This document shows, piece by piece, positions 14,435 through 22,696 of a DNA stretch of 25,604 nucleotides (within the stretch, counting starts at the first letter, position 1; the number at the start of each line of letters is the position of its first letter). The position numbers were made by a program, and so were the translations under genes. Below the pieces are notes generated by a model. It was not told where the DNA came from, searched no databases, and worked only from the letters and a program-made list of their open reading frames with translations. The stretch lies in the NCBI GenBank assembly GCA_900545085.1, contig UQXU01000016.1:1-25604 (forward strand), in the 5' to 3' direction. The stretch is from an uncultured Eubacteriales bacterium (GTDB lineage Bacteria; Bacillota; Clostridia; Christensenellales; Christensenellaceae).

Positions 14435-15652
14435 ATGAGAAATGCTTACGACGTCCTCAGTGAGAGAGGATTTATAAAACAGGTAACACACGAAGGCTTG
14501 CGCGAGATGCTGGAAAAAGAGAAAGTCACGTTCTATATTGGATTTGATCCTACGGCGGACAGCCTCCATGTCGGTCATTTCGTCGCGCTTATGGCTATGG
14601 CTCATATGCAGAGGGCAGGTCATCGTCCCGTTGCTTTGATAGGCGGCGGTACATGTATGATCGGCGACCCAAGCGGAAAGACAGATATGCGTAAGATGAT
14701 GTCTATCGAGCAGATAGACGAGAACGCGAATAAGTTTAAAAAACAGATTGGCAAGTTCCTGGATTTTTCCGATGGGAAAGCTCTGATGGTTAACAACGCA
14801 GACTGGCTTCGCGGCTTGAATTACATAGAATTTCTGCGTGAAGTCGGCGCGCATTTTTCAGTAAACAGAATGCTTACGGCAGAATGCTACAAGCGCAGAA
14901 TGGAGAAAGGTCTTACTTTCCTCGAGTTCAACTACATGCTTATGCAGGCGTACGATTTCCTCGAGCTCAACCGTGAATACGGCTGCACTCTGCAAATGGG
15001 CGGAGACGATCAGTGGAGTAATATACTCGCGGGCGCAGACCTTATTCGCCGTAAGGAGCAAAAAGCAGCGTTTGGCATGACGTTCACTCTGCTCCTGAAG
15101 AGCGACGGCAAAAAAATGGGCAAGACGGAATCCGGCGCGCTTTGGCTCGATCCCGAAAAAACTTCGCCGTATGAGTTCTACCAATATTGGAGAAATGTAG
15201 ACGACGCAGACGTAGAGAAATGCCTGGCTCTGCTCACGTTCCTGCCCATGGATGAGGTTCACAGACTTGGCTCGCTCAAGGATGAAAAGATAAACGAGGC
15301 GAAGGAAGTTCTCGCTTATGAGCTCACAAGCATGATACATGGCAAGGATGAGGCGGATAAGGCGCAGACGGCGACCAGAGCGCTCTTTGGCGGAAACGGA
15401 GATAACGAGAATATGCCCAAGACAGAGCTTACCAAAGAGCAGTTCGGAGACGGCAAGGTTTATGAGATAATGGTCGCCGCGGGGCTGGCTAAATCTAACG
15501 GAGAAGCACGCAAGCTTATTAAAGGCGGCGGCGTTCAGCTTGACGGTGAAAAAGTAACGGATGAGTTCGCGGTGATAGATGCGGCGCAGGCTGCCAAAGG
15601 CGTTATCATCAAAAAAGGCAAGAAGGTCTATCACAAGATAGTTCTCGTCTGA
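14435..15652 (+). CDS. tyrS: Tyrosyl-tRNA synthetase
   Basis: A class I aminoacyl-tRNA synthetase that charges tRNA-Tyr in the cytoplasm; 405 residues, normal for the bacterial form. The Rossmann catalytic domain has the HIGH-type motif HVGH (45-48), [14 protein letters not shown] (69-82), the tyrosine-site segment LQMGGDDQW, and the KMSKS-equivalent KMGKT (227-231). The C-terminal S4 RNA-binding domain covers about 340-405 ([19 protein letters not shown]). The ATG at 14435 is preferred because AAAGGAG lies at 14422-14428; a longer frame from a TTG at 14369 would run through the leader hairpins. The stop codon overlaps the start of the next gene by one base (TGATG), so the two are translationally coupled. 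Confidence 0.96.
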   Translation: MRNAYDVLSERGFIKQVTHEGLREMLEKEKVTFYIGFDPTADSLHVGHFVALMAMAHMQRAGHRPVALIGGGTCMIGDPSGKTDMRKMMSIEQIDENANKFKKQIGKFLDFSDGKALMVNNADWLRGLNYIEFLREVGAHFSVNRMLTAECYKRRMEKGLTFLEFNYMLMQAYDFLELNREYGCTLQMGGDDQWSNILAGADLIRRKEQKAAFGMTFTLLLKSDGKKMGKTESGALWLDPEKTSPYEFYQYWRNVDDADVEKCLALLTFLPMDEVHRLGSLKDEKINEAKEVLAYELTSMIHGKDEADKAQTATRALFGGNGDNENMPKTELTKEQFGDGKVYEIMVAAGLAKSNGEARKLIKGGGVQLDGEKVTDEFAVIDAAQAAKGVIIKKGKKVYHKIVLV

Positions 15653-16281
15653 TGAGAGAATACAAGACTATAACTCAGCCGTGCGAAGTAAAGCTCATGA
15701 TAAAAAAATCAGTGTTTTACGGCAGGTTGTATCCCGTAGAATCTGAAGAACAGGCGCAGGATATATTGACACGGCTGAAAAAGCAGTATTGGGACGCAAC
15801 GCACAACTGCTCTGCTATGATAATAGGCGAGGACAGTGCGTTTATGCGCTATTCAGATGATGGAGAACCTCAGGGGACGGCCGGCGTCCCTATGCTGGAG
15901 GTGCTGAAAAAGAACGAGCTGACAAATGTGCTGGCAGTTGTCACCAGATATTTTGGCGGCGTTTTGCTCGGGGCGGGAGGTCTCGTCCGGGCTTATTCCG
16001 GCAGTGTGGCGGAGGCGGTGAAAGCGGCCTCGAGAGTGGTGCGTGTGCCCAGCTTGGTTTTTAATGTACGCCTGCCGTTTAAAATATGGGGGAAAGCCCA
16101 GTCGGCGCTGATTGCCGAGGGATATGAGGAGAAAGCGGTAGAATATGCGGCGGACGTCGGCGCGAGTCTTTATGTCCCGCCGGATAGGCAGGAACGCTTC
16201 TTGAAGCTCATAGCTGAGTTGAGCGCAGGTAAGGCTCAGCCCGTACTCATCGCCGAGGAATACCGAGACGAGCCATATTGA
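15652..16281 (+). CDS. yigZ: YigZ/IMPACT-family protein (UPF0029)
   Basis: A 209-residue soluble protein with two domains. The N-terminal IMPACT domain (about 15-120) contains the conserved RYSDDGEPQGTAGVPML and VTRYFGGVLLGAGGLVRAY signatures. The C-terminal ferredoxin-like domain (about 135-205, formerly DUF1949) resembles part of EF-G. Bacterial members have no settled role; a link to translation or ribosome-bound RNA has been proposed for the fold. The start ATG overlaps the tyrS stop by one base, so expression depends on tyrS translation; the association with a tRNA synthetase fits a translation-linked role, which is inference. The full-length domains are intact. Confidence 0.9.
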   Translation: MREYKTITQPCEVKLMIKKSVFYGRLYPVESEEQAQDILTRLKKQYWDATHNCSAMIIGEDSAFMRYSDDGEPQGTAGVPMLEVLKKNELTNVLAVVTRYFGGVLLGAGGLVRAYSGSVAEAVKAASRVVRVPSLVFNVRLPFKIWGKAQSALIAEGYEEKAVEYAADVGASLYVPPDRQERFLKLIAELSAGKAQPVLIAEEYRDEPY

Positions 16282-16337
16282 TACACGACAATATTTTTGA
16301 AGATATATAAGGTTTGTTACGAAAGGGGAACAACACA

Positions 16338-17402
16338 ATGAAATTGGAATTTGTAGAGAGAAAACAGCTCAAGGCAAAGCCTACTGACGAGACGAAGTTA
16401 GGATTCGGTCATATATTCACAGACTATATGCTCATGCTGGAGCGGGATAAATCGGGCTGGAAATCCGCTAAGATACAGCCGTATGGTCCCATCGAGCTTT
16501 CTCCGGCGGCGACGGTACTGCATTACGCTCAGGAGTGCTTCGAGGGACTCAAGGCGTATAAAACCGAGGACGGCAGAGTTCTCTTGTTCCGCCCCAAGGA
16601 TAACGTACACAGACTGACGACATCTGCGCAGAGGCTCTGTATGCCCGAGTTTGACGAGCAGTTCCTGTTTGATTCTCTGGTGGAGCTTATCCGCACGGAA
16701 AAGGATTGGATCCCCACTTCCCCCGGCACGTCTCTCTATATTCGTCCGACATACATTGGTATAGATCCGTATGTAGGCGTTCGAGCAGCAGAACAGTATC
16801 TTCTCTACATAATTCTCTCCCCTTCCGGCGCGTATTACTCCTCCGGTCTCGCCCCTGTCTCTATTTATGTCGAAAGCAAGTATGTTCGCGCCGTAAAAGG
16901 CGGCACGGGCCATAACAAGACGGGAGGCAACTATGCGGCCAGCCTCCTCGCAGGCGAAGAAGCCCACGCTAAGGGGTACGATCAGGTGCTTTGGCTGGAT
17001 GGAAAAGAGAACAAGTATGTAGAAGAAGTCGGTTCCATGAATATATTCTTTAAAATTAATGGCGAACTTATAACACCTCCTCTCGAAGGCAGCATACTTC
17101 CCGGAATTACGCGCGATTCTGTAATCAAGCTGGCGAAGCATATGGGTATTCCGGTATCCGAGCGCAGGATTGCAATGCAGGAGGTGTTCGACGCAGCAGA
17201 GAGCGGCGCTCTGGACGAGGCTTTCGGCACAGGTACTGCGGCGGTGGTCAGCCCTGTAGGCGAGCTGGTCTGGAACGGCAAGAAGGTTGCGGTCAATGGC
17301 GGAAAGATGGGCGAGACTACTGAGCTGATGTACAATACAATAACAGGCATACAGTACGGTCGAATAGAAGACGAATTTGGCTGGACGTATGAGGTGAAAT
17401 AA
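16338..17402 (+). CDS. ilvE: Branched-chain amino acid aminotransferase
   Basis: A 354-residue fold-type IV PLP enzyme of the larger BCAT type. It interconverts leucine, isoleucine and valine with their 2-oxo acids, using glutamate/2-oxoglutarate. Family signatures are CFEGLKAYKTEDG (68-79), FRPKDNVHR (84-92), the Schiff-base Lys 194 within GTGHNKTGGNYAAS, VEEVGSMN and the phosphate-binding GTGTAAVVSP near residue 285. The ATG at 16338 is chosen over a TTG at 16314 because AAAGGGG (16322-16328) lies between them. It follows yigZ after 56 nt and may be co-transcribed or use a weak promoter starting with TTGATA at 16278. A terminator follows at 17415. Together with the upstream aminotransferase it supports amino acid synthesis or fermentation. 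Confidence 0.95.
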   Translation: MKLEFVERKQLKAKPTDETKLGFGHIFTDYMLMLERDKSGWKSAKIQPYGPIELSPAATVLHYAQECFEGLKAYKTEDGRVLLFRPKDNVHRLTTSAQRLCMPEFDEQFLFDSLVELIRTEKDWIPTSPGTSLYIRPTYIGIDPYVGVRAAEQYLLYIILSPSGAYYSSGLAPVSIYVESKYVRAVKGGTGHNKTGGNYAASLLAGEEAHAKGYDQVLWLDGKENKYVEEVGSMNIFFKINGELITPPLEGSILPGITRDSVIKLAKHMGIPVSERRIAMQEVFDAAESGALDEAFGTGTAAVVSPVGELVWNGKKVAVNGGKMGETTELMYNTITGIQYGRIEDEFGWTYEVK

Positions 17403-17414
17403 CTATAAAATATT

Positions 17415-17453
17415 GGCTCGTCGGGATGTTCTTCCGCCGAGCCTCTGTTTGTT
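17415..17453 (+). terminator. Terminator after ilvE
   Basis: GGCTCG (17415-17420) pairs with CGAGCC (17438-17443); after a T/C mismatch CGG (17422-17424) pairs with CCG (17434-17436). TCTGTTTGTTT follows. Confidence 0.75.
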
Positions 17454-17578
17454 TAAAATGCTTTATTCGGGGATACAATATGAGCAGAGCGAAAATGAAA
17501 TTGTAGTCAATGAAATAAACTAACGCGCAAAAATTTCCGTTTGAGAGTAAAAAAGTTGTTAAAATGATATCAGAATCT

Positions 17579-17607
17579 TTGACAAACGCCGTTCTATGCT
17601 ATAAACT
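17579..17607 (+). promoter_or_regulatory. Candidate promoter of the surface repeat protein
   Basis: TTGACA (17579-17584) is exact. The -10 could be TAAACT (17602-17607, 17-bp spacer) or TATAAA (17600-17605, 15-bp spacer). The leader would be about 80 nt. Confidence 0.5.
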
Positions 17608-17617
17608 ATGCGTTAGG

Positions 17618-17673
17618 GAAGTTTCTGTATTTTTCGCGTCTGCCGCTTTGGCGCGCAGGCCAGCTTCTTTTTT
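17618..17673 (+). terminator. Possible attenuator in the leader of the surface protein gene
   Basis: CTGCCGC (17640-17646) pairs with GCG-C-GCAG (17651-17658) with one bulged C. An outer pairing of GAAG and CTG (17618-17627) with CAGCTTC (17661-17667) closes the structure, and six T follow (17668-17673). It lies between promoter and ribosome-binding site. Confidence 0.4.
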
Positions 17674-17692
17674 ATCAAAAAACGGAGGATAC

Positions 17693-19405
17693 ATGAAAAA
17701 GTTTTTATCAATAATGCTCACGGTCATTCTTGTACTGAGCATGTTCGCGGTCGCGCCTCTCACGGCGTTTGCGGACGATGTGTCGATGAATGTCAGTGTT
17801 TCAGACACGATATCTTCCAGCGGCACGGTTACAGTTACTATCAGCGTGAGCAACAATTCAGACAGCAATATGAGCAATACCAGTGCGACTATAGACGGCG
17901 ACAGCTTAGGCTCCATGGGCACCATAAGAGCGGGAGGCAGCGCGACCAAAAGCTATACGTACAAGGTATCAGACTCTCAGCGCGGTTCCAGAGTTACAGT
18001 TCATCTTGACTATGATGAAGGCTCCTCTACGACGTCTGTACGCCTGCCTAACTCATCAGCCGAATCCGACCCGACGCCATCTGCCAGCAGTAAGCCAAGC
18101 GCTTCTGCGTCGGCATCAGCCAGACCGTCGGCAAGCGCTTCTGCGTCGGCGTCCGCTGAGCAGGGCAATGTAAAAGTCCAGAAGACAGTGAAGGCGGATA
18201 AAACGTCTGTACCGTATAACTCTAAAGTTAATTTCACTTTTGCGATAGAAAACCAAGGCGATGTCACTATATCTAATGTCAAGATAACCTCATCTGCGCT
18301 TAACAGTGGAAATTCTGTAGCGGATTCTTTCTCTCTCGCTCCGGGAAAAGCGAAGGTGGTTACGTATACAGGCACTATAGTAAAAGACATTGAGGTTTCG
18401 CCAAAGCTGTCCTACACGGCGAACGGACGTTCTTATGAGGAGAGCTTCGGCACGACGCTGAGTGTTAAAGTATCGAGCGCGAATGTTACGCTGACGGTGC
18501 AGCCGGCCAGTGCAACAGTTCAGTCAGGTCAGCCGGCTAATTTCACTGTTACTATGACGAACAGCGGAAGCGACGATCTTACGAATTTAAAACTGTTTGA
18601 CAGTGCGAATCAGAGCGTTCCGATAACTGCGACGAGCATTCCGGCAGGTCAGACGGTTACGGAAACAGTCTCTCGTACGATTACACAGTCCGGCTCCTAC
18701 AGTTTTTATCTCACTGCGCAGGATTCGTCCGGCTCGTCGTTTACGTTTAATTCCAATGCTGTAACTATGACAGTTTCGGGAGCGACTCCTTCGGCAACAT
18801 CGGCGTATGCCAATATGCTTACTATATCAGTGCAGCCCAGCGCGACGGAACTGAAAAGCGAGGGTAAGGTTACGTTTACCATAGCGCTCAATAACACATC
18901 ACAGACGCAGTTCTCAAATGTAGTTATATCAGAAAGCTCAATAGGCAATATAGACACGATAGCTGCTATGGGACCGGGGGAGACTAAAGTAACTAAAGAG
19001 GTTACAGTCTCTGCGACTCAGGAGTTTAACTTTATGGTCTCGGCTACGGATGCGGACGCTCAGACGCTGACCCTGAGCGCCGCTCCGGTATCTGTGGTGG
19101 TGGACAACAGCGCCGGGACAGGAAGTCTTACTACATTGGTGATTATCATCATAATAGTGATAGTGCTTATTATCGTTGTAGCAATAATACTTATAGTGTT
19201 TGCACGTAAAGACAAAAAAAGACGTCGCAGAGAACAAAACAATAGAATAGAGCGCGACGCAGACGCAGATAAAGAAGCGGCGCTTTCTGACAGGTCTGAA
19301 CCGAAAGTCCGCGTCAATACGTCTAAACAGAAGCAGTCCGGTAAACCTAAACCCCCTAAGCACGGCGGAGGGAGCTCCGGTTTTGAAGACAGAAATATGT
19401 TTTAA
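17693..19405 (+). CDS. Secreted membrane-anchored protein with repeated Ig-like (CARDB/DUF11-type) domains
   Basis: A 570-residue cell-surface protein. A Sec signal peptide (1-27, cleavage after AFA) leads to an extracellular part: a first beta-domain (28-118), a Ser/Ala/Pro-rich low-complexity linker (about 122-158) and three related beta-sandwich units (about 161-260, 263-361 and 375-471). Each unit has a strand pair like VNFTFAIENQGDVTISNVKI, the pattern of CARDB or S-layer-associated repeats. One hydrophobic helix (about 479-503, nearly all Ile/Val/Leu) is followed by a stop-transfer KDKKRRRRE and a basic cytoplasmic tail of about 65 residues. There is no LPXTG sorting motif. The ATG at 17693 has GGAGG at 17684-17688; a longer frame from 17564 lacks a ribosome-binding site and would hide the signal peptide. 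Function is unknown; adhesion, wall spacing or sensing are possible. Confidence 0.85.
   Translation: MKKFLSIMLTVILVLSMFAVAPLTAFADDVSMNVSVSDTISSSGTVTVTISVSNNSDSNMSNTSATIDGDSLGSMGTIRAGGSATKSYTYKVSDSQRGSRVTVHLDYDEGSSTTSVRLPNSSAESDPTPSASSKPSASASASARPSASASASASAEQGNVKVQKTVKADKTSVPYNSKVNFTFAIENQGDVTISNVKITSSALNSGNSVADSFSLAPGKAKVVTYTGTIVKDIEVSPKLSYTANGRSYEESFGTTLSVKVSSANVTLTVQPASATVQSGQPANFTVTMTNSGSDDLTNLKLFDSANQSVPITATSIPAGQTVTETVSRTITQSGSYSFYLTAQDSSGSSFTFNSNAVTMTVSGATPSATSAYANMLTISVQPSATELKSEGKVTFTIALNNTSQTQFSNVVISESSIGNIDTIAAMGPGETKVTKEVTVSATQEFNFMVSATDADAQTLTLSAAPVSVVVDNSAGTGSLTTLVIIIIIVIVLIIVVAIILIVFARKDKKRRRREQNNRIERDADADKEAALSDRSEPKVRVNTSKQKQSGKPKPPKHGGGSSGFEDRNMF
18096..18150 (+). repeat. Tandem 36-bp repeat in the Ser/Ala linker
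   Basis: The 19-nt word CAAGCGCTTCTGCGTCGGC occurs at 18096-18114 and again at 18132-18150, 36 bp apart. It encodes the SASASASA runs of the linker and could expand or contract by slippage in steps of 12 codons. Confidence 0.85.
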
Positions 19406-19423
19406 AATCTAACAACAAAAATT

Positions 19424-19447
19424 GCTCGGCATTTTGCCGAGCTTTTT
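19424..19447 (+). terminator. Terminator after the surface protein gene
   Basis: GCTCGGC (19424-19430) pairs with GCCGAGC (19436-19442) around a 5-nt loop, followed by TTTTTC. Confidence 0.9.
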
Positions 19448-19544
19448 CTATATCGCCTAAAAATTGTCAGCGGCAATTCTAATGCTTTGTCTGTCAGTTG
19501 GGAATGCTAGAAGCGATAAATCCAATACAAAAGGAGATAAGAAA

Positions 19545-20921
19545 ATGAAAAGACTGACAGCAATTATGCTTGTTGTGCTTTGCCTTGCAATGGCTGGTTG
19601 TTCCCGCGGCGGCACGGAGAGCTCGGAGAACAGCGCACAGGCGAGCAGCGCGGCGTCCGGAGAGACTATATACTTCCTGAATTTCAAACCGGAGGTCGCT
19701 GAGGTTTACGAGGAGATAGCCAAAGAATACGAGGCGGAGACAGGAGTAAAAGTCAAGGTCTCTACTGCGGCTGCGAACACATACGAGACTACACTTAAAA
19801 GTGAAATAGCGAAGAAAGATGCGCCGACTATTTTTCAGGTCAACGGTCCGACGGGATATGAGAGCTGGAAGAGCTATTGTGCAGACTTAAAAAATACAGA
19901 GCTTAACAATATTCTCTCGGATAAATCTTTGGCGATAACAGAGGGCGACGGAGTTTACGGTATACCTTATGTCGTTGAAGGTTATGGCATAATTTACAAT
20001 CAAGCCATAATGGACAAGTATTTTTCGCTGTCCGGAGCGAAAGCGAGCAGCATGGATGAAATTAATAACTTTGCTAAACTAAAAGAAGTTGTGGAGGACA
20101 TGACTGCTAAAAAGGATGAGCTGGGTATAAAAGGCGTTTTCGCGTCCACTTCAATGGCCTCGGGCGAACAATGGAGATGGACGACGCATTTGGCGAATGT
20201 TCCGGCATATTACGAATTGGCGGAGAACGAGGGGTATGACAATACTATACTTGCAGGTCTGAATACTTCGGATATGCAGTTCAAATACGCAGATAACTTT
20301 AAAAACACCTTTGATCTGTACATAAATAACTCGGTCAGCGATAAAGGCTTGTTAAGCAGCAAATCAGTGTCCGATTCCATGGCGGAATTTGCTCTTGGTC
20401 AATGCGCCATGGTGCAGAACGGCAACTGGTCGGCGTCTCAGATACTCGATGTGAGCGGCAACACAGTCAGTGCGGATGACATAAAATTCCTGCCGATTTA
20501 CACGGGAATGGATGGAGAGGAAGCTCAGGGACTTTGCATAGGTACAGAGAACTATCTCTGCATTAATAAAAACGTCTCTGAGGAGAAGCAAAAAGCATCG
20601 GAGGATTTTCTCGTCTGGCTGTTTTCCAGCGAAAAAGGAAAGGACTACGTAGTGAACAGACTGGGATTCATCTCTCCGTTTAACACATTTACAGAGGAGG
20701 AAATGCCCGAGGATCCTCTTGCAAAAGAAGTTATCCGCTGGATGAATAAAGACGGCGTTCAATCTATTCCGTGGACGTTCGCAGCATTTCCGTCAGAAGA
20801 GTTCAAGAATTATTTCGGAGCTGCTTTGCTGGAGTACACACAGGGTGCGAAGAGTTTCGACGAAGTGAAAAAGACGTTTACTGAGTCGTGGGCTTCGGAG
20901 TACGCTCTTTCCAAGAGATGA
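19545..20921 (+). CDS. Sugar ABC transporter substrate-binding lipoprotein
   Basis: A 458-residue lipoprotein of solute-binding family 1 (MsmE/MalE type), which binds oligosaccharides or related carbohydrates outside the membrane. The signal peptide ends in the lipobox MAGC with lipidated Cys 19, then a Ser/Glu/Ala linker leads to the binding domain from about residue 43 (ETIYFLNFKPEVAEVYEEI). YGIPYVVEGYGIIYNQAIMD is characteristic for the family. The ATG at 19545 is chosen because AAAGGAGAT precedes it; a longer frame from 19464 would bury the signal peptide. It heads a three-gene operon with two permeases after 7 nt. I see no strong promoter in 19448-19544. The ligand is not predictable. 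Confidence 0.9.
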   Translation: MKRLTAIMLVVLCLAMAGCSRGGTESSENSAQASSAASGETIYFLNFKPEVAEVYEEIAKEYEAETGVKVKVSTAAANTYETTLKSEIAKKDAPTIFQVNGPTGYESWKSYCADLKNTELNNILSDKSLAITEGDGVYGIPYVVEGYGIIYNQAIMDKYFSLSGAKASSMDEINNFAKLKEVVEDMTAKKDELGIKGVFASTSMASGEQWRWTTHLANVPAYYELAENEGYDNTILAGLNTSDMQFKYADNFKNTFDLYINNSVSDKGLLSSKSVSDSMAEFALGQCAMVQNGNWSASQILDVSGNTVSADDIKFLPIYTGMDGEEAQGLCIGTENYLCINKNVSEEKQKASEDFLVWLFSSEKGKDYVVNRLGFISPFNTFTEEEMPEDPLAKEVIRWMNKDGVQSIPWTFAAFPSEEFKNYFGAALLEYTQGAKSFDEVKKTFTESWASEYALSKR

Positions 20922-20928
20922 GGCGCGT

Positions 20929-21774
20929 ATGGAGAAGGCTCTGAGAAAATACGGCGCGCTCTTTCTGTTGCCGACGGCGATAGCTTTTCTGATAGCCTTC
21001 GCGGTGCCGTTCGTGATGGGCGTCGGACTGTCCTTTACGAAATTCACCACGGTGACAGATGCGGAATGGGTAGGTCTGAACAACTATATAACAGCATTCA
21101 CGTCCAACGGTGAGTTTATTGATGCACTGTGGTTTACGGTAAAGTTCACAGTTGTGTCTGTCGTGACGATAAATGTATTTGCATTCGCTTTGGCGACGCT
21201 GCTGACTAAGTCTCTGCGAGGGACGAACTTCTTCCGCACGGTATTCTTTATGCCGAATCTTATAGGAGGAATAGTCCTCGGATATATATGGCAGATGATT
21301 TTAAACGGCATACTCGCGGCATGGGGCGTGACGCTGACGTATAAAGCTGAATACGGATTTTGGGGCTTGGTTATATTGACAAACTGGCAGCTTATCGGCT
21401 ATATGATGGTTATATATATCGCAGCGATAAGCAATATTCCGGGAGATTTGATAGACGCAGCCCGAGTGGATGGAGCTAACAGACGGCAGCAGCTGCGGCA
21501 TGTGACGATACCGATGGTCATGTCGGCAATAACTATATGCACTTTTTTGACACTGACAAATTCTTTCAAGATGTTCGATCAGAACTTGGCTCTGACGGCG
21601 GGCGCTCCGGGACGAAGTACGTCGATGCTTGCGCTGGACATATACAATACATTCTACGGCAGGACGGGCTTCGAGGGTGTAGGTCAGGCTAAAGCGGTCA
21701 TATTCTTCCTTGTTGTCGGTTTGATTGCACTTTTACAGCTGTATTTCACGCGAAGAAGGGAGGTAGAACAATGA
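20929..21774 (+). CDS. Sugar ABC transporter permease (MalF/UgpA type)
   Basis: A 281-residue inner membrane subunit with six predicted helices. The first helix is LFLLPTAIAFLIAFAVPFVM, and the EAA-like cytoplasmic loop that docks with the ATPase reads IDAARVDGANRRQQLRHVTIP. It pairs with the next permease to form the transport channel. The start ATG lies 7 nt after the binding-protein stop, and its ribosome-binding signal is weak, so translational coupling is likely. The last codons overlap the next start (ATGA). Confidence 0.93.
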   Translation: MEKALRKYGALFLLPTAIAFLIAFAVPFVMGVGLSFTKFTTVTDAEWVGLNNYITAFTSNGEFIDALWFTVKFTVVSVVTINVFAFALATLLTKSLRGTNFFRTVFFMPNLIGGIVLGYIWQMILNGILAAWGVTLTYKAEYGFWGLVILTNWQLIGYMMVIYIAAISNIPGDLIDAARVDGANRRQQLRHVTIPMVMSAITICTFLTLTNSFKMFDQNLALTAGAPGRSTSMLALDIYNTFYGRTGFEGVGQAKAVIFFLVVGLIALLQLYFTRRREVEQ

Positions 21775-22604
21775 AAAGCAGGTCGGTTAATTCTGCGGCA
21801 ATATTTACGCTGCTGATAATACTGGCGGCCGCGTTCCTTTTTCCGATTGTCATGGTGCTGATAAATTCGTTCAAAGGCAGGTTTTTTATCAGTACGGAGC
21901 CTTTTTCGCTGCCTACAGGAGAGACGTTTGTAGGCTTGGAGAACTATATTTCAGGCTTGCAAAAGACAGGATTTTTCAACGCGTTCGGATACTCTCTTTT
22001 TATTACGGTGTTTTCTGTCGCGGCTATAGTGCTGTTTACATCTATGGCAGGATGGTATATTACAAGGGTAAAGTCGCGCTTTAATAAAATAATGTATATG
22101 GCGCTGGTGTTTTCTATGGTTGTGCCGTTTCAGATGGTTATGTTTTCGATGAGCAAAATAGCCAATATTCTGAGTTTGGATAACCCTATAGGCATAATAG
22201 TAATATATCTGGGATTCGGCGCAGGGCTTTCTACGTTCATGTTCTGCGGATTTGTAAAGAGTATTCCTGTAGATATAGAGGAAGCCGCTATGATAGACGG
22301 CTGCGGTCCTATCCGTACATTTTTTACAGTCGTTTTTCCCGTTCTGCGCCCCACTACAGTAACAGTGGCTATACTCAACGCTATGTGGATATGGAACGAT
22401 TATTTGCTTCCGCTGCTGATAATCGGAAGAGACTATAAGACGATACCGCTCGTGATTCAATATCTAAAAGGAGGGTATGGTTCTATAGATATGGGTGCGA
22501 TGATGGCGATGCTCGTTTTGGCTATAATACCGATAGTAGTGTTCTATCTGAGTGCTCAAAAGCATATTATAAAAGGCGCTATGGCAGGCGCGGTTAAAGG
22601 CTGA
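21771..22604 (+). CDS. Sugar ABC transporter permease (MalG/UgpE type)
   Basis: A 277-residue partner permease with six helices. The EAA loop is IPVDIEEAAMIDGCGPIRTF followed by VFPVLRPTT, and the MalG-type C-terminal sequence HIIKGAMAGAVKG is present; the MalG C-terminus normally contacts the ATPase. The ATG overlaps the previous stop by 4 nt and has AGGGAGG upstream (21758-21764). No ATPase gene follows; a terminator does. As with many Gram-positive sugar importers, the motor is probably a shared MsmX-like ATPase encoded elsewhere. Confidence 0.94.
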   Translation: MKSRSVNSAAIFTLLIILAAAFLFPIVMVLINSFKGRFFISTEPFSLPTGETFVGLENYISGLQKTGFFNAFGYSLFITVFSVAAIVLFTSMAGWYITRVKSRFNKIMYMALVFSMVVPFQMVMFSMSKIANILSLDNPIGIIVIYLGFGAGLSTFMFCGFVKSIPVDIEEAAMIDGCGPIRTFFTVVFPVLRPTTVTVAILNAMWIWNDYLLPLLIIGRDYKTIPLVIQYLKGGYGSIDMGAMMAMLVLAIIPIVVFYLSAQKHIIKGAMAGAVKG

Positions 22605-22610
22605 CGTACG

Positions 22611-22636
22611 GGTTCCCCTCGGGGAACCTGTTTTTT
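22611..22636 (+). terminator. Terminator of the sugar transporter operon
   Basis: GGTTCCCC (22611-22618) and GGGGAACC (22621-22628) form a tight hairpin, in practice 7 bp with a 4-nt loop, followed by TGTTTTTT. Confidence 0.9.
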
Positions 22637-22663
22637 AAAAAAAGCCTCTGCCGAAGCAGAGGC
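22634..22663 (-). terminator. Terminator of the cinA transcript
   Basis: On the minus strand GCCTCTGC (complement of 22656-22663) pairs with GCAGAGGC (complement of 22644-22651) around TTCG, followed by seven T. It abuts the opposing terminator of the sugar operon. Confidence 0.88.
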
Positions 22664-22696
22664 GGTTGATTATATATTGACTATATTATGGGATTG

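Noticed and set aside
17564..17692. N-terminal extension of the surface protein
   Set aside because: It would place 43 residues before an obvious signal peptide; the GGAGG at 17684 supports the start at 17693.
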